The notes: a model not told the origin generated them from the letters alone. Positions 23,078-35,887 are shown, counted from the stretch's first letter. The stretch is 64,000 bases of DNA from Coniferiporia sulphurascens (GCA_002794785.1 NBBA01000007.1:1240001-1304000), one strand, 5' to 3'. Made by a program: numbers and translations.

Positions 23078-25142
23078 TGGTCCTCCATAAGTTTGTCATC
23101 GGGCCCCTCAACGGCCTCCAAAATCTGGCAGTAGTGCTGTTTCTTGGGACATTGAGGGAGGGTGGCAGGGTGGTTGCCTTTGCAGTTTGTGCAGTAGTGA
23201 GGGTGAGGGCAGTGGTCGCCCTCGATGGCTTCGGTGGTGCAGGATGTGCACGACTTACGATGGTTATGGGTTAGATGACCCCCTCCGCAGTTGGCGCAGC
23301 ATGGCTGGGCACGGCAGTCTTTCGTCCCATGGCCTAGGCCCTGGAAGTGTTCACACTGGGTGAGGCTGGGGCGGTAGGGAGGGACGGAGAGGGAGAGGGA
23401 GGCACCGAACAGCCAAACATGTGGGCGCTTGAGGAGCTGTGCACGAATTGATCCGTCGGGGTCGGAGAAGGAGAAAGCCACGGGGCACTTCTGGAGGGTC
23501 AGAAGGTGATCCTCCATGGCAGTGAAGTGAGGGTCGACGATGAAGTCGAGGGTGCAGAGTGCCGGGTTATTCCGGATTTCGGCCATGAGGGCCTTCAGGG
23601 AGATGGTGTGGCCATTCTGGCTGAAGAGGTAGTCCATGCATGGCACCATGGAGATGCAGAGGGCAGACCGGGGATGGACATGGACTGGGGTGAGGGTGAA
23701 ACGGGCGGAGATTTGATCGGCTGTCGCAGATAGGCACCTGTCGTGCATATGGGCCATGAACACTGCTGAGTGACAGTCTATGATCGTGTTGGTGGTGGGT
23801 GACAGTCTATGATCGTGTTGGTGGTGGGTGAGGCGGAGGAGGGTCGCTTGGCGAAAGAGGTCACAAGGTTTCCCTTCACATTGAATGAGGATGCAAGGAC
23901 TGTGACCTGGTCAGCAGTGGGAAGGGAAGCAAAGAACTCACGGATGGTGGCAGTAAGGCACATGGCTGGGAGCTGTAGTTCGGTTTTGGGGATGACGGCT
24001 GGGATGAGGACCAAGGTTGGGTCCTTGGCGTAAACCGGGGGCGGGGGTGGGACCTGGCGTTGCTTTTTCTTCTTCTTGTGGGTCACCATCATAAAGACCG
24101 TGCCCGGAGCCGGTGCCATGGGGTTGGGATTGGAGGCGGTAGGTGGGGCCGGGGCGGCTGCTACCTGGGCATAGGAGGTGGTCTGTGCCGCAGTGTTGGC
24201 AGTCAGGGCGGTGGTGGTAGTGGGGGCCTGGGCCTTCTGGGCCTGTGGGGCTCGTGGCACGGGCCAGTTGACAAGGGTTGAAACTTGCTGGGAGATGGAG
24301 GCGACTTCTGTGGAGAGCTGTTTGACAATAGTCATCAGCACTACCACATCAGGTGACATGTTAGTAGTTCCGGGGGTCCTGGTCAGGGCAGAGGGTTGGG
24401 GAGCGGTGGTCGGGGTCCTTTGTTGGGGGCGAGCTGGGGCAAAGGGCGCTGGCAGGGTGGCTTCCGCCCCCTCCCTAGCGAAGTTGTAGGCCATCTCCAG
24501 ATTGCGGGAGACGATGTGCTGGGGGTCCTTCTCGTCCCTAAAAACGCCGGCAATGGTCTGTTGGACGTTCCAAAGGAGGTCGCCCACAAACTGAGTGGCT
24601 GCTCGGTCAGTCTCTGCAGCACTGGAGCGATGGGTCTTCCGGTCGAAGTCCTCTAGTGCTCGGGAGATGGAGTACATGAACTTCGATGTGTGCGGCTCGA
24701 ATTGAGAGCGAGGGCGTGGTTGAGGTGTGTGTGGGGAGAGGTTTTCAGAAGAGCACTTGTTGGTGAGTGGTGGCGACGGTGTGTGTGGGTTCTCAAGGAT
24801 GTCTTCCATCTCGCTCTGTGCATTGGAGCTGGTGGGGGGGTTAGATCCTGAGGAAGGGGGGCGGCTGACATGCTCAAATGTGCAAGTGAACTCGGTGTTT
24901 GAGACTCTGATGACGGGGGATGGGGTGAGGCGGAGAGCATCTGGGGACGATGCTGGGAGGCCTGGGTCGATTTGGGCAGGGGTGGGGGTTGTGCTGTGCA
25001 TTGCAGCAGTGACGTTGCCGGCAGCCACCCAGTTGGCGGCGGCCCTGGCGGCCCTGTCGGCATCGGTGCTGGTCGATGAGGGGGGTGGGAGGGGTGGTCA
25101 AGTCGAACGTAGAGCATTCCCGTATCCACTGGGGTTCAACAT
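23074..25142 (-). pseudogene. LINE EG ORF1 (Gag-like)
   Basis: The start ATG lies at 25142 in the same context as in L and F. A TGA near 25,100 replaces an Arg codon kept in L. The middle (25028-23778) includes FMYSISRALEDFDRKTH, FVGDLLWNVQQT and a KKKKKQRQ basic patch. A 29-bp unit is repeated in tandem at 23770-23827 and shifts frame. The remainder (23763-23074) holds the Cys/His region (CEHFQGLGHGTKDC, CTNCKGNHPATLPQC). In the first knuckle the second Cys is Phe, so that motif is damaged. Confidence 0.88.
23770..23827. repeat. 29-bp tandem duplication in EG ORF1
   Basis: The unit beginning GTGACAGTCTATGATC occurs twice in direct tandem (23770-23798 and 23799-23827). Copies F, H and L have it once, so this is a local replication slip that frameshifts ORF1. 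Confidence 0.85.
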
Positions 25143-25197
25143 GGGGGAGTTTTAGCTGCCTGCACTAGCCAATGGTGGTGGTTACTGGTCAAGAAGG

Positions 25198-26284
25198 ATG
25201 CACCCCCACCTCCTATGCCCAGGTGGCCACAGCAGCGGCCCCCCCAACAACCGCTAACCCATCTCCGGTAGCCCCAGCCACTGGAGCAGTCATCAACCCG
25301 GTGCAGAAGAAGAAGAAGCGCCAGCGAAAGGTGCCCTCGCCCCCTACCATGTATGCCAAGGACCCAACCTTGGTCCTCACCCCGACAGTCGGCATACAGG
25401 CTGAAAACCAGAAGTCAGCAATGGCCCTGACAAAAGCATCCTGTGAGTTCTTTGCTTCCCTCCCCACTGCAGACCAAGTCCCAGTCTTGTCCTCCTCCTA
25501 CAATGTAAAGGGGAACATTGTGACCACATTTGTGGTGTGCCCATCCTTGGCTAACCCGACCATGGAGACAATCATTGATCGCCACTCCACGGCCTACACC
25601 TCCCACATGCGCACGGAGTGCATTGCGGCAGGAATCACCATCCCTACCGCTTTCTCCCTAACCCCCTCCAGAGTCCGCCCCCAGTCCACCCTCCGCATCT
25701 CCATGGTGCCCTGCAAGGACTTCCTGTTCGGCCAGAACGGACACACCATCACCGAGAAAGCCCTCATGGCTGAAATCCAGCACAACCCGGCACTCTGCAA
25801 CCTCGACTTTGTAGTCACCCCCCACTTCGCAGCCACCAAAGACCACCTGCCGACACTTGACAGGTGCCCTGTGGTCTTCTCCTTCATCGACCCCGACAGC
25901 TCCATCCGTGAGCACCTCCTAAAGAGGCCGTGTGTGTGGATGTTTGGATCCACTCTCCGACTCTCAGTCCCCCCTGTCCGCCCCACCCTCACCCAATGTG
26001 AGCGGTGCCAGGGCCTAGGCCACGGAACCAAGGGCTGCCGTGCCCAACCCTGCTGCGCTGACTGTGCAGGTGCCCACCTGACCCACAACCACTGCAAATC
26101 ATGCGCCCAATGCGCCACTGACACAGTACCCGAAGGCGACACATGTCCCCACCCCCGCCTCTGCAATAACTGCAAGGGAGACCACCCTGCCACCCTGCCG
26201 GCCTGCCCGAAGAAGAGGCGTTACTGCCAAATCGAAGAGGCCCTCGCTGCCAACCCCACTGACGATCAGATGGAGGAAATATGA
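25198..26284 (+). pseudogene. LINE H ORF1, 5'-truncated
   Basis: This is the C-terminal 360 residues of ORF1, open from 25172 to the stop at 26282-26284, though sequence before 25198 belongs to the neighbouring copy. It holds the KKKKRQRK basic patch, the conserved FASLPTADQVPVLSSSYN core, CERCQGLGHGTKGC and CNNCKGDHPATLPAC. The stop overlaps the ORF2 ATG at 26281 by four bases. Confidence 0.9.
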
Positions 26285-28511
26285 TAGAGACACTCTCTAT
26301 CCTACAGTGGAATGCCGCCCACTCACTAGCAGCAATTCATTCCTTAATTCCTGTCCTTACAACTGACCCCTCCCCCCCACACCTGATCCTCATACAGGAA
26401 CTGCCCTGGTACCAAATAGGGCTGCAACCATCTCTCACCGACCCGACCGGCACCCCAGTCCTCAACATCCCAAACATCCCAGGGTACATACCTGTCCTAC
26501 CACCAGAGGTCCGCCCTTGAGTAGTCATGTATGTATCCAGGGCCCTCCCCCCAACCTCATGGTTGATCCTCAGAGCCGCCTCACACAGCACTGACATACT
26601 CACAGTAGAAGTCCGATCCCAACTCACCCTCCAGGTGTGCAACTATTACGGCATGCACCCCCCGGATCGAGAGAATGCCTCCCCCCAGTACCCAGGTGAG
26701 TCCTTTCTATTCTCACTCCCCTCGGTGCTAGCCACCACTCTACTCGTGGCTGGCGACTTCAACTGTCGTCACCACACATGGTCCGAATTCCCAGTCCCAT
26801 GCAGAGACGACTTGGGGGCACAACCCCTCGATGACTTTTTCCATGGGCATGGCCTAGAGCCTGCCCACCTTCCTGACTCTGACTCACGGCCCGATGGCAA
26901 TCATCGTCAGTGCCCCATTGACATGATCTGGGCCCCACCCGCGGTCAATCCCGACTCTATTCTAGATTCAGCTACCTCCAACCCCTCCCCACTGTCCAAC
27001 CACGCTATACTACAGTGGTCGCTGCCTTTTCGGCCCCCCCTCCTGTCCTAAAGACACACCAGCTGTTACCAGCCAACAAGGAGGAATGGACCAACATTGC
27101 CTTCCCTCTCCTCGAAGCAGCCTTCCGCCTCCCAGGGCTCGACACCCACTCCCTGGATATGAAAGCAAAGGTGGTCATTGACTCCATGGTCACTGCCCTC
27201 CAGCCATTCACACGCCTCTCCAAGCCATCGAAAACGGAAGTCCCATGGTGGTCACCACACTGCAAGACACTCCTATCCACCATTATGACAGCCACCACCC
27301 CCCTCCAGTGTTCATCAGCTAGACACACCTTCAAAAGGGGCATTAGGACGGCTAAACGGCAGTTCTACGCTGATCAGGCCATGGAAGCGGACACCTCCAA
27401 CATCTGGAACTGGGCCAAGTGCAGCCTCGGCAACCGACCCACCCCTATTCCCTCACTCAAATGATGAGATGGCTCTTTCACCCGGATGGATGAGGAGAAA
27501 GGTGAGCTCTTCCATGAAACTTTCTTCATGCCCCCCCCACCACAGGCAGTGGCCAACATCCTGCTGCCACCCACCCAACCAGCTGCCCCACCCATACTCC
27601 CCTCGGAGCTTATGGGGGCACTGGCCGACACATCCAACTTGTCAGCTCCGGGCCTCTCAGGAATAGGCTATCGCCCTCTGAAATGGGTGGTAGATGCCTA
27701 CCCTGATGAGATACTCACACTTTTCAACGACTGCCTGTGGCTGGGACACCATCCCGAGTGCTGGCGGGTGGCAAAAGTGGTGATGCTCAGGAAGCCTAAC
27801 AAGAAAGACCCATTTTCACTGTGATCATACCAGCCCATCACCCTTGAGGAGACCTTAGGGAAACTCCTCAAAAAGATAATAGCTAACCAGCTCCAGTTCC
27901 TCGCTAACATGAGGGGATGGCTGCCACCTAATCAATACAGGGGGACGCCAGGGCCATTCGGTCTATGACACTGCCCAACACCTTTTACAGATTGCGGAAC
28001 GTGCTCATTCGGAGGGCCTTGTTTGTTTGGTCCTAGTGGTCGACATTCAGGGCTTCTTCGACTCAGTACACCCACAACTCCTCCACCAACAACTGTTGGA
28101 CCTCGGTTGCATGCCAGACATGGCCAACTGGTGCCTGTCCTTCATGATGGACTGGCAGGTCGCCGTCGCTTTCAATGGCACCACCCTCCCTATGGCCCCT
28201 AAACCCGACTTCGGCACCCCCCAGGGATCTCCAGTCTCCCCCATCTTGTCAACGATCTTTGTGGGGGTGGTCCTCTGGCACTTTCACCAAGCCAGCACCA
28301 CCACCCTGGCATACATTGACAACCATTTACTTATCTGTGTAGGTCCCTCAGTGGCATCCAACTGCCGTGCTCTTGCTCGTGCCTACCAACAACTCAACAC
28401 CCTCTTTGGCACCATTGGTCTCAACATCGAAGCAGCCAAGATGGAGTGTCTCCACTTTCACCCCCCTCGATGACGCACCGGCTATGATGGCTGGGACACT
28501 GCCGGAGTCCA
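26281..28511 (+). pseudogene. LINE H ORF2, left part (endonuclease and reverse transcriptase)
   Basis: ORF2 starts MIETLSILQWNA and runs through the endonuclease (VAGDFNCRHHTW) and the reverse transcriptase (VVDIQGFFDSV, TPQGSPVSPIL, LAYIDNHLLI). The catalytic YIDD has become YIDN, so the enzyme would be dead. TGA codons at 26518, 27462, 27465, 27822 and 28471 lie at Arg or near-Arg positions. A lost C near 27,040 and an extra A at 27945 shift the frame; the extra A is shared with F. The ORF is cut at 28511 by the DNA transposon and continues at 47033. Confidence 0.9.
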
Positions 28512-28541
28512 CATCAGGAAAACCCAAAATCCTATATAGTA
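28512..28541 (+). repeat. Left terminal inverted repeat
   Basis: It begins CATCAGGAAAACCCAAAAT and continues CCTATATAGTA. The reverse complement of the right end (47003-47032) matches over about 30 bp with roughly three differences and one gap. The flanking CA at 28510-28511 is repeated at 47033-47034. Confidence 0.85.
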
Positions 28542-28840
28542 TGGCAGGGGAGCTATATAGTGGTATATAGCAATATATATGACTATTTTTGTGCCCTATA
28601 TGTAGTATAGCATATATAGTACAATATAGTACTATATAGTCACCCAATGTTACTATATTGTACTATATAGTACTATATAGTACTATATATTCACTCAATG
28701 CTACTATATTGTAGTTTATAGCTTTATATAGTATTGCCACTGGTATATATGATTATACAAAGTATTTTGTCTATTTTATAATATTTCAACTATGGTCCAT
28801 CAGCAGTGGCAAAATGTACATGACAGGGCTAATACACTAA
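28542..28840. repeat. Left subterminal palindrome array, no gene
   Basis: An AT-rich region with many copies of TATATAG, CTATATAGTA and the self-complementary TACTATATAGTA, densest at 28600-28700. The right arm has the same motif. Subterminal repeat arrays are typical transposase-binding regions of CACTA-like elements. No coding region is seen before the transposase stop at 28841. Confidence 0.7.
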
Positions 28841-31800
28841 TTAGTAGGTATGAAGACTTCCCCAGTTGTTTATATAAAATGTATCACAGTCATCTAGGAC
28901 AGTATGTGATTTCCAAGATGGATTTACCTTTCTGTTCCCAAATACTGGCACCAACTGAATGCTATGGCGAATTTGAGATAAACAGATGATCCCACCTATT
29001 ATTTCTCCAGTGCCCCTTTCCTTGTGCTTTCTGATCTCGTAGAACCTCGAAGCTGCATCTGGCTCTGCTCTGGCTCTGGTGCACCATTCTACAAAGGCTA
29101 ATGGCTCACATGGCACACCAGGGCTATTGTCTGTGAATAACCTGGGAAGGGAGAATATAACCTTAACTCTTCCTGCTTGTGTACCTAAATCACCCATTAG
29201 TGGGGGAATCAAGACATAAATATAACTCTTACCATCAAGACTAGTATTGTCCTGGAAGTCTGATTCAGCTGGGTCCACCTCAACAAGCACTGTGTCAAAG
29301 CGTGCTGGAATGACTTTCCCTTGATTATCAACTCTTTCTGGGCATGCATGAAATGAGTCCATGACTTCCTTGTCCTTGTCAAGTCCCTGTATGTCCTGAT
29401 GGTGCAAGCGCACAGTTGTCCAAACATTGATGTTGGAGAAGGGAAGGGGATAGTCTTGAACCCTTTGGCCATAGGTATGCATAAGTCCATGTTTGTACAG
29501 GTACTCCTTGAGATACCAAGTGAACCATGGTGCTCTGTGTTCTTCCATCACCAGATCAATATTTCTATTGGGGAATGGTGCAGTCTTTGCCAACAGTATG
29601 GGTTGTCCCTGCCTTGCTTTAAGTAGTGGTGACAATGACTCTTCCTCATGAGTGTGTAAGGCCAAGAGTTGCTGGAATGAAGCAATTTTCTCCTGTCTGT
29701 CAAGCCATTTTAACATCTGTGGCCTTTCTTCCCTCTTATTTGATGCCCGAAAAGCTTGTTTTGCAAAGTTGATATGTAGGCGCTCAAATAGCTCTGTGCT
29801 ATAATTGTCTGTAGCACCAAAGTTCATGATAGATGACTTGTAATGAGGTAGGGATGCAAGTTTGGGGATTTCAAAGTCTGATCATATCCCAAGCTCAATA
29901 AAGATGGATTTGTGCTTGTGAAATGTTTCAAGAGCATCTTCCAAGTACCCTAGGGTTTCTTCACTGTGACTGGGATACTGTGCAATATATGTGAAGTCCA
30001 GGATGGCCCGTGTTGCAATCACCACTTTCTTGGGAACACCATTGGCAATGGCACCAAGTAATAGTTTCATCATTTGCTTGCGCTCTGTCCCAGACACATT
30101 TGTTAAGCTAGAGAGCCCTTTTGGAAAATGCCGGATACCATGGGAAGGAGGAAGTGATTTTATCTGCTGGTCAAATTCTTTCTGTGATAATGCTAGTTGA
30201 CCCCATCCCAATACATGTTTGCATACTCCTCCATGGAGCTGGTGGAGAATATCAGGTGTCATAGATGCATGGATGTTGAGATAAGGTAGGTTCTCCCAAA
30301 ATGGACTGTGGACATGACCATTGAGATTGTTCTCTGGATCTTGACAGACAGTATGGAATGCTCGTTTTGGATGGTTCAAAGCTTTGTCAATAATGTCCAA
30401 AGTTTTCTGGGATGTGCGAAGTTTGCCAGTTCCAGGATCTCCAACTTGCTTTTTCCCCTTGTCACATAGAATGCTCCCTCCATACTTGACACATGTAGCC
30501 AAGCACTGCTCAGGATAGTCGGCAGGATAGCATGCTACAATGGGGAAATTGCTTCAGATGTCACCATCAGCCCCAGTCATGTCCACGCCCTCCCTTCCAG
30601 CCTTCTCTAAGGGTTTTAATATGCATTTCATAGATTCATGGAAAAGGTGGTGTGTTTTGTGTCTGATTTCATCTGGGGAGAGATTGGCAGATGTTATTTT
30701 ATCTGTGGATAGGTATGCCAAGAGTACACAGGCTCTCTGGGTTGGCTTCTTCCGGATAGCACAGGGGATGTTGCCAATTGTTAGATAGACTGGATATGCC
30801 TGTTTGCTCCCACAGAAATTGGTTAATTGGGTTTTATCTGTTGAAATAATAACAAGAATGACTGTTGCCCCTACTGGCAGTAGCTCCTAAAAAGAAGCCT
30901 GCTTAGGTATTTTTGTGAAAATATTGTGAAGGTAGCTCACTTGCACTGTCCACCACCATTTACCAGTCCACATTTCATTGTACAATCTTGAGTCTCGGTC
31001 TGAATTTGCCCACATTTTTGTTGGTGCATAGACCATGTGCTTTGCATATGTAGGATTTTTCCATAGACTCTTGATAGCTTCAATAGGATCACGATACTGA
31101 ATGAGATGGGCTTCATCTGGTTCATCAGCAAGTCTGATGGTAGTTTCATGCCATGGAGCCATTCCTGGTAGCTTGTCTATTTTCTTGTAAAGATTGTCCA
31201 TGTTGTTGAAAGACAAACCAAGCCTGTCAACAAGCTTTTTGAAAAGTAGAGTTCACTATATTGGAAAAAGAATTGATACACTATACAACTTACCCCTGGG
31301 ATTTTAAGAAGCCTGTCTGATGCCGACTTTCCTGAACTATCCTGAATTAGCCACTTTGCCACCTTCCAGTCAAGCTCAGATACAAAGGGCTTGTAAAGAG
31401 TGACTGGCTCAGAACTTCTATCTGTTGGATGGGAATCCTTGTATTCTTGAGTTGTCTGTACATGTCCTACAACCTTTCCTGCAGTTGGATGAATGTCACA
31501 GACTGTGGGAGTTTCATCTGTACAGGGTCGTTTTGGTGGCCTGGGTAGGCCTTCATATAATGTTCCTGGCACATTGTCTGTGTGTGAGACATAAACTGGT
31601 GCATAATCATCCCCTTCCATTATAAACCCATCATCCCAGTTGAGGGGTTCAGCATTTTCACCTTCCATAGCATCTGGAGGGTCATCCTCAAGGTTTTCAC
31701 CTTGTGGAATATAAGCAGACATTAGTTCTGAAACATTCCCTTTATTGTACCATTTGCAGCTTTCAGCCCTGGAAAGGTGAATGTTCCTCCCATGGATGGA

Positions 31801-31881
31801 TGGGAAGTCAGTTCCACAAGCAGGACAGATTTGGTCAATTTTTGTTTGTTGGAGGAGTGTGGTTTGTTTGAAGTAGTTCAT
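28841..31881 (-). pseudogene. Plavaka-type transposase (two TGA codons)
   Basis: DDE (RNase H-fold) transposase that would cut the element at its termini. It starts at ATG 31881 with a Cys/His finger (CPACGTDFPSIHGRNIHLSRAESC, split by two residues more than usual). PFVSELDWKVAKW, GKWWW, the DKTQLT box, YPVYLTIGNIP, VDMTGADGDI, YPEQCL, PFWENLPYLNI and MTPDILHQLHGGVCKH follow, all matching the Plavaka family. Introns are visible at about 31294-31230 (donor GTAAGT) and 30945-30900. The frame is otherwise open to the stop at 28841, but TGA at 30554-30556 and 29882-29884 (plus coordinates) sit where the family has Arg. A very long C-terminal extension of about 330 residues follows LHINFAKQAFRA. 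Confidence 0.88.
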
Positions 31882-32018
31882 AATTGTGAAGGTAACAAAA
31901 AGGGATGATGGTGGTTCAAGATCAAGATAGGTGTGGGAAAATGGACTGAGTGGGGATGTATTTCAAAGGCAACATATGTCAGCATGATTATCTAATTATC
32001 TAACTCTTTTCAAATGTA

Positions 32019-34169
32019 TCATTCACCAAGCTGTGCTGCTTCTGCTATCAAATCCTCCAGCTCATCCTCCTCCATTTCCACAGGGCCCTCAGCATTATTG
32101 TTTCCAATTTTCTCAGCATCTAGTCCTTTCTTCCAGTCCACTTCTGCATCAACCAAATACAATCCTTTTTCAATGGATTCAACCAATGTCTTGGAACTTT
32201 CTCCCCTAAAATCATCACAAATATATCCATGGGGTCCTGTAAAAATACAAGATATTAGTATGCTAATGTATTGGAAAGACATACAATACCTTTATTGGCT
32301 CTGTACTCCATTTTCTTAATATATATACCCCCCTCTCCAGGATGTGCACTTTCAATGGCATCCCTAATAACATTCCTGATGCCTTCATTATTGTGGATGG
32401 CTTCATGGGTACGCAGGATTAAGGTGTGGAGTTGCATGGTGTCAAAATGGACCATATTCTGCAGTTTGAGCCTTTCATCATAGGTCATCTTCCTTTTGAT
32501 TTTGGATGCCAGCCTTCTCTGTTCTTTCTTGTTAAGAAGGCCTATTAGGAGATCTGCAAAATCTTTTGAGCCCTCCAGCTCCTTCTCCACCTTCTCCTTC
32601 TCCTCCATTGTCTTCAAAAGAACTGATTTGACACTCTCTACCTCTCCTTTGACTTTTTTAATCTCTTCCCTGGCCTTCTTGACATCTGCCCGAAGTTTAA
32701 TCTCTGTCTTGTGTGCTGCATACTTGGCAGATCTTTCAGCTCTATGCTTTAGAGTCTGGGAAAGTTATTAAATAAATATAACGAATGAACTAAATATAAA
32801 GGTGGTCATATGAACAACCATCTTACTAAGTAAATGATAACGCAATGATAACACCATACAATAGGAGCTATGATAGTTATAGTATACGTAGCTCACGGTA
32901 GATGTATATAAGGAGAGCTGGTCTCTACCATGAAATACATCGGTTTACGCTGATAACCCACTTCACCTGATCTACTACCACTGCACCTCATCGTCTACCA
33001 CAACATGCGTAGATTTTAAGAAAAGTGCTGTGTGTTCTGCATGAAATGCCACTGCTGACTTCTTCCCAGACCTAAGCAGGCGCTTAAATTGCCTCTTAGA
33101 GAGGCTGGACTTGTGCAGGGGTGCACTGATGTCCTGGGAACTTGGGGCCTGGCGAGGGTTTTTGGCTACCCAAGAAACAGCCTCAGAAATCGCATCCTTT
33201 ATACTAGCCTCCTGATCATCATCAAGGAATGTGGAGAGATGATAGGTGCTTGGGTCTCCAAGTCAAGCAAGGGCATATTTGCTGACACATTTAAAGTGCT
33301 GATAAATTGAGACAGTGGGTATGAAGCCCTGTTTTTACCTGGAATCAGTAGCTAAACACCAGAGAAAGAGAAAAGATAGCACAGACATCCACAGATCTTG
33401 ATCCTGGCATGTCCCGTGCCATGACTAGGTTACCAGGAATTATCTCCTTGTCTATTAAAATTAGAATATTCTCAAAGATCAGATATCAGATAGACTTACT
33501 AGCAAATGTACAATCATCATTTCCACAGAGAACTCTGCCACGAGATGGCTCCCAGCAGATAAATGTGTTTACAGAAGCTGTAATTTCTTTGGTCCTCTGG
33601 TTGTTATTCTCAGTGACTAGAGATTTCTGATCTGTCCGGCTCTTGGAAGCCTTAGGATGCTGCTGCTGTGCTGCACCATCATCTACAGCTTTAACTTGGG
33701 CAAGATGGCAACTTGCATGATAGTCCTTCTTCTCCTGTCTAGTCATTTCCTTCCAAAACATTTTAAGCTAACCCATTAGAATTTAAGAAGAATTAAAGCT
33801 CACCTGGAAGTCCTTCTGCTTTTTTTTCATAGCTTGGATTGACTCTGATTGATCTTCAGTGACTGTGGCACACCCGAAGATCAGGGATTAGTCAGCAACT
33901 GTAAGCACACTTTACAACGTACCAGGATTGGTCTCTATCACCGGTGTATGCTCTCCACTCGGCTTTGCGCTAGCTTCTTCTGCTGCTTTGTGGGCTTGTA
34001 GTGTCTCCCGTACACGACTTGGACGTGAAGCTGCAGCCTGTTTAGACCCAACAGTAGGCTCAAAAGTTGCATTAGCCATGGCTTTTGCAATAACCTCTTC
34101 TCGAGTTGGCAGTTTTGGTCTGCCATTCTTGTACTTGGTCACACCTGGGTCTCTAGCTGCTGGCGACAT
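32019..34169 (-). pseudogene. Accessory gene: AT-hook-like and coiled-coil protein, broken by LTR
   Basis: I do not recognise the family. Exon 1 (34169-33923) encodes a basic N-terminus with KYKNGRPKLP, an AT-hook-like GRP core. A second short exon (VTEDQSES) and a third (33761 to about 33497, KEMTRQEKKDYHASCH) follow behind GT-AG introns. A later coding part runs from about 33,250 through a basic SKRQFKRLLRSGKK segment. It then enters a charged coiled coil (KKAREEIKKVKGEVESVK) and ends in an acidic tail (32282-32019) after an intron at about 32284-32236. A solo LTR (32766-33021) splits the coil exon; removing it and one AAAGT restores the frame exactly. It lies 137 bp upstream of the transposase on the same strand and may be its DNA-binding partner. 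Confidence 0.65.
32766..33021 (+). repeat. Solo copia LTR in the accessory gene
   Basis: A 256-bp solo LTR with perfect 5-bp duplications AAAGT (32761-32765 and 33022-33026). This copy gives the cleanest definition of the LTR ends, TATTAAAT and TTTTAAGA. Confidence 0.95.
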
Positions 34170-34446
34170 GGTACTAGAACAAAAAGCGTATGGTGGTGGT
34201 GCTGACAGTGGTGGTCTCTGTTTGAGTCGGGCCAGCCGTTAAACAGGTGTTACACATGTGTAGTCGGCTATGTGGCATGAATTGTAAGCATATTCATCCA
34301 GATACCGTGTACCATCGGTGCCACTGTCATTTACAGCACTACTCTACATCCCCAGAAGTGAAGATAATGGGCTGGCCCTCCTTAAAAGAGTGAGAATTCC
34401 TTTGCCGTGTTTTGACAACTTCAGACCAAACAAACGCAGGCACCAT

Positions 34447-35850
34447 CCATCGTTGGCAGACGCGTATGTGCTTGGCTTACTTATCCACTACGTCTTCAAC
34501 CCCCAAGCACCCGCACCAGTGACTGCCGATCCGCCCCACCCTCCACCACAACCTTCATCATGCGGTGCAATCCCAACCACGCTTTTCAGTCCCTTCAAGA
34601 GGTTGCTAAACCCTAAAGCCAAAGCACGTCTATCTCCTGCTGCATTTTTGGAAATAAGCATGGCAGAGACAGGTGACGGCAATGGTTTCTTCGCCCACAA
34701 CTCGTTCGTCCATATCTGCCAGGGACTCAACCAATTCAGCTTGAGTGGAGAGGCTGAGAAGGCGATATTACTCAGGTATGCGTTAACTTGGTTCATCCCT
34801 TATTGTTATAAAGGCAACTTTGCACAGGTCGCTAAAAGATGCCACTCCAACCCTGCCGCCCGAGTTTGCCTCACATCGTGTGCTTGCATTGCTTGTATCC
34901 GCACTGGAGTTTGGCGGTGCAACTGCAAATGCTATCCTTCCGATTGTACTCCAGCTCGGTGTCCACGCCTCACCCACTGACTACCCGACCATTGTCCTTG
35001 CCCCTGTCACGAAGCTTTTTGTGAGCACAGACCGCGGTACGTGTATCGCCTTACTTGAACACCTCAGCAAGTACATCGACAAGCTAGACAACAAGACCGT
35101 TTCCGACAAAATGTGGCCCCATCTGCAAACTGGGTTTATGGATACCGTACCAGTGATCTGTGAGGTAATGGTGAAGGCGATCGGCCTTCTTCATACCAAG
35201 GTACTGAAGCTGTAATCCCTCTTTCTGCTACTTGGGCTTACAGCATGCAGTTCAGCGATAGAATCATAAATAACGACCTTTTATGACATCTGGCGAGGAT
35301 GCAAACGGACACAGAGGCGGCAATCCGGACGAACACCTGCATCCTCATTGGACGCCTTGGGCCATCGCTTGGCTACAACACAAAGCGCAAGGTACTCGTC
35401 CCATGCATGCGCTCTGAAGGACCCGTTCGCCTTCGCACGTGTTGCTGGACTTATGGCATTCATGGCGACGATTGACTGCTTCGACGTTGAAGACCTCGCA
35501 ACGAAGGTCCTCCTGTGCATTGCGTTCACCTTGATCAATAGAGAGAAGTATATCTATCCTATACTTCTCAACATCTGAAGTTGTCTCACAAAATACATCG
35601 GGCTAGTACGCAATCAAGCTTTCAAGGCGGTAGAGCTTTTCATCAAGAAACTAGAAACCCATGCCGCATCGATGGTATTATTTTTTCTTTGAGATTTACG
35701 TTTTGATTGCCGGTACTGATTAACTGCAACGCCCAAGACAGAGATGAACAAGAATGGCCAGCCGGATGTCATTCTTCCAATTACTGGCACCCAGAATGCG
35801 CTCGTCAACTCTGCGGCCGGTGCAACTGGTGCACTGGCAGGTCTTCTCCG
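34447..35850 (+). pseudogene. SCY1-like kinase (SCYL1/Cex1) gene fragment
   Basis: Fragment of a host gene for a SCY1-like pseudokinase, which in fungi acts in tRNA export and vesicle traffic. Visible blocks are the end of the kinase domain (DAYVLGLLIHYVFNP, then AIPTTLFSPFKRLLNPKAKARLS) and the HEAT-repeat region (PPEFASHRVLALLVSALEFG; KMWPHLQTGFMDTVPVICE; INNDLL; RTNTCILIGRLGPSLGYNTK; ALKDPFAFARVAGLMAFMAT; QAFKAVELFIKKLETHA). A GT-AG intron (about 34775-34828) is retained, so the copy came from DNA. A TGA at 35284-35286 replaces Arg, and an indel after 35,400 shifts frame. The catalytic N-terminal half is missing. A degraded trace of it may lie at 34318-34446. Confidence 0.88.
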
Positions 35851-35887
35851 GCAGTTCTGACAGCTTCGTTCGCAAAGTCGAAGGGCA

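Larger units (their letters stand above)
12042..25197 (-). mobile_element. LINE copy EG: full-length subfamily 2 element, minus strand, split by F
   Basis: The 3' tail is the T-rich run at about 12042-12062 and the 5' end is at 25197. Two later insertions interrupt it: a solo LTR (12100-12355) and LINE F (13705-20140). With these removed it is about 6.4 kb, the same as F and L. The 5' terminus, reading in its own direction CCTTCTTGACCAGTAACC, is shared with F and L and therefore marks the true 5' end of the family. ORF1 and ORF2 are both present but frame-broken. Confidence 0.9.
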
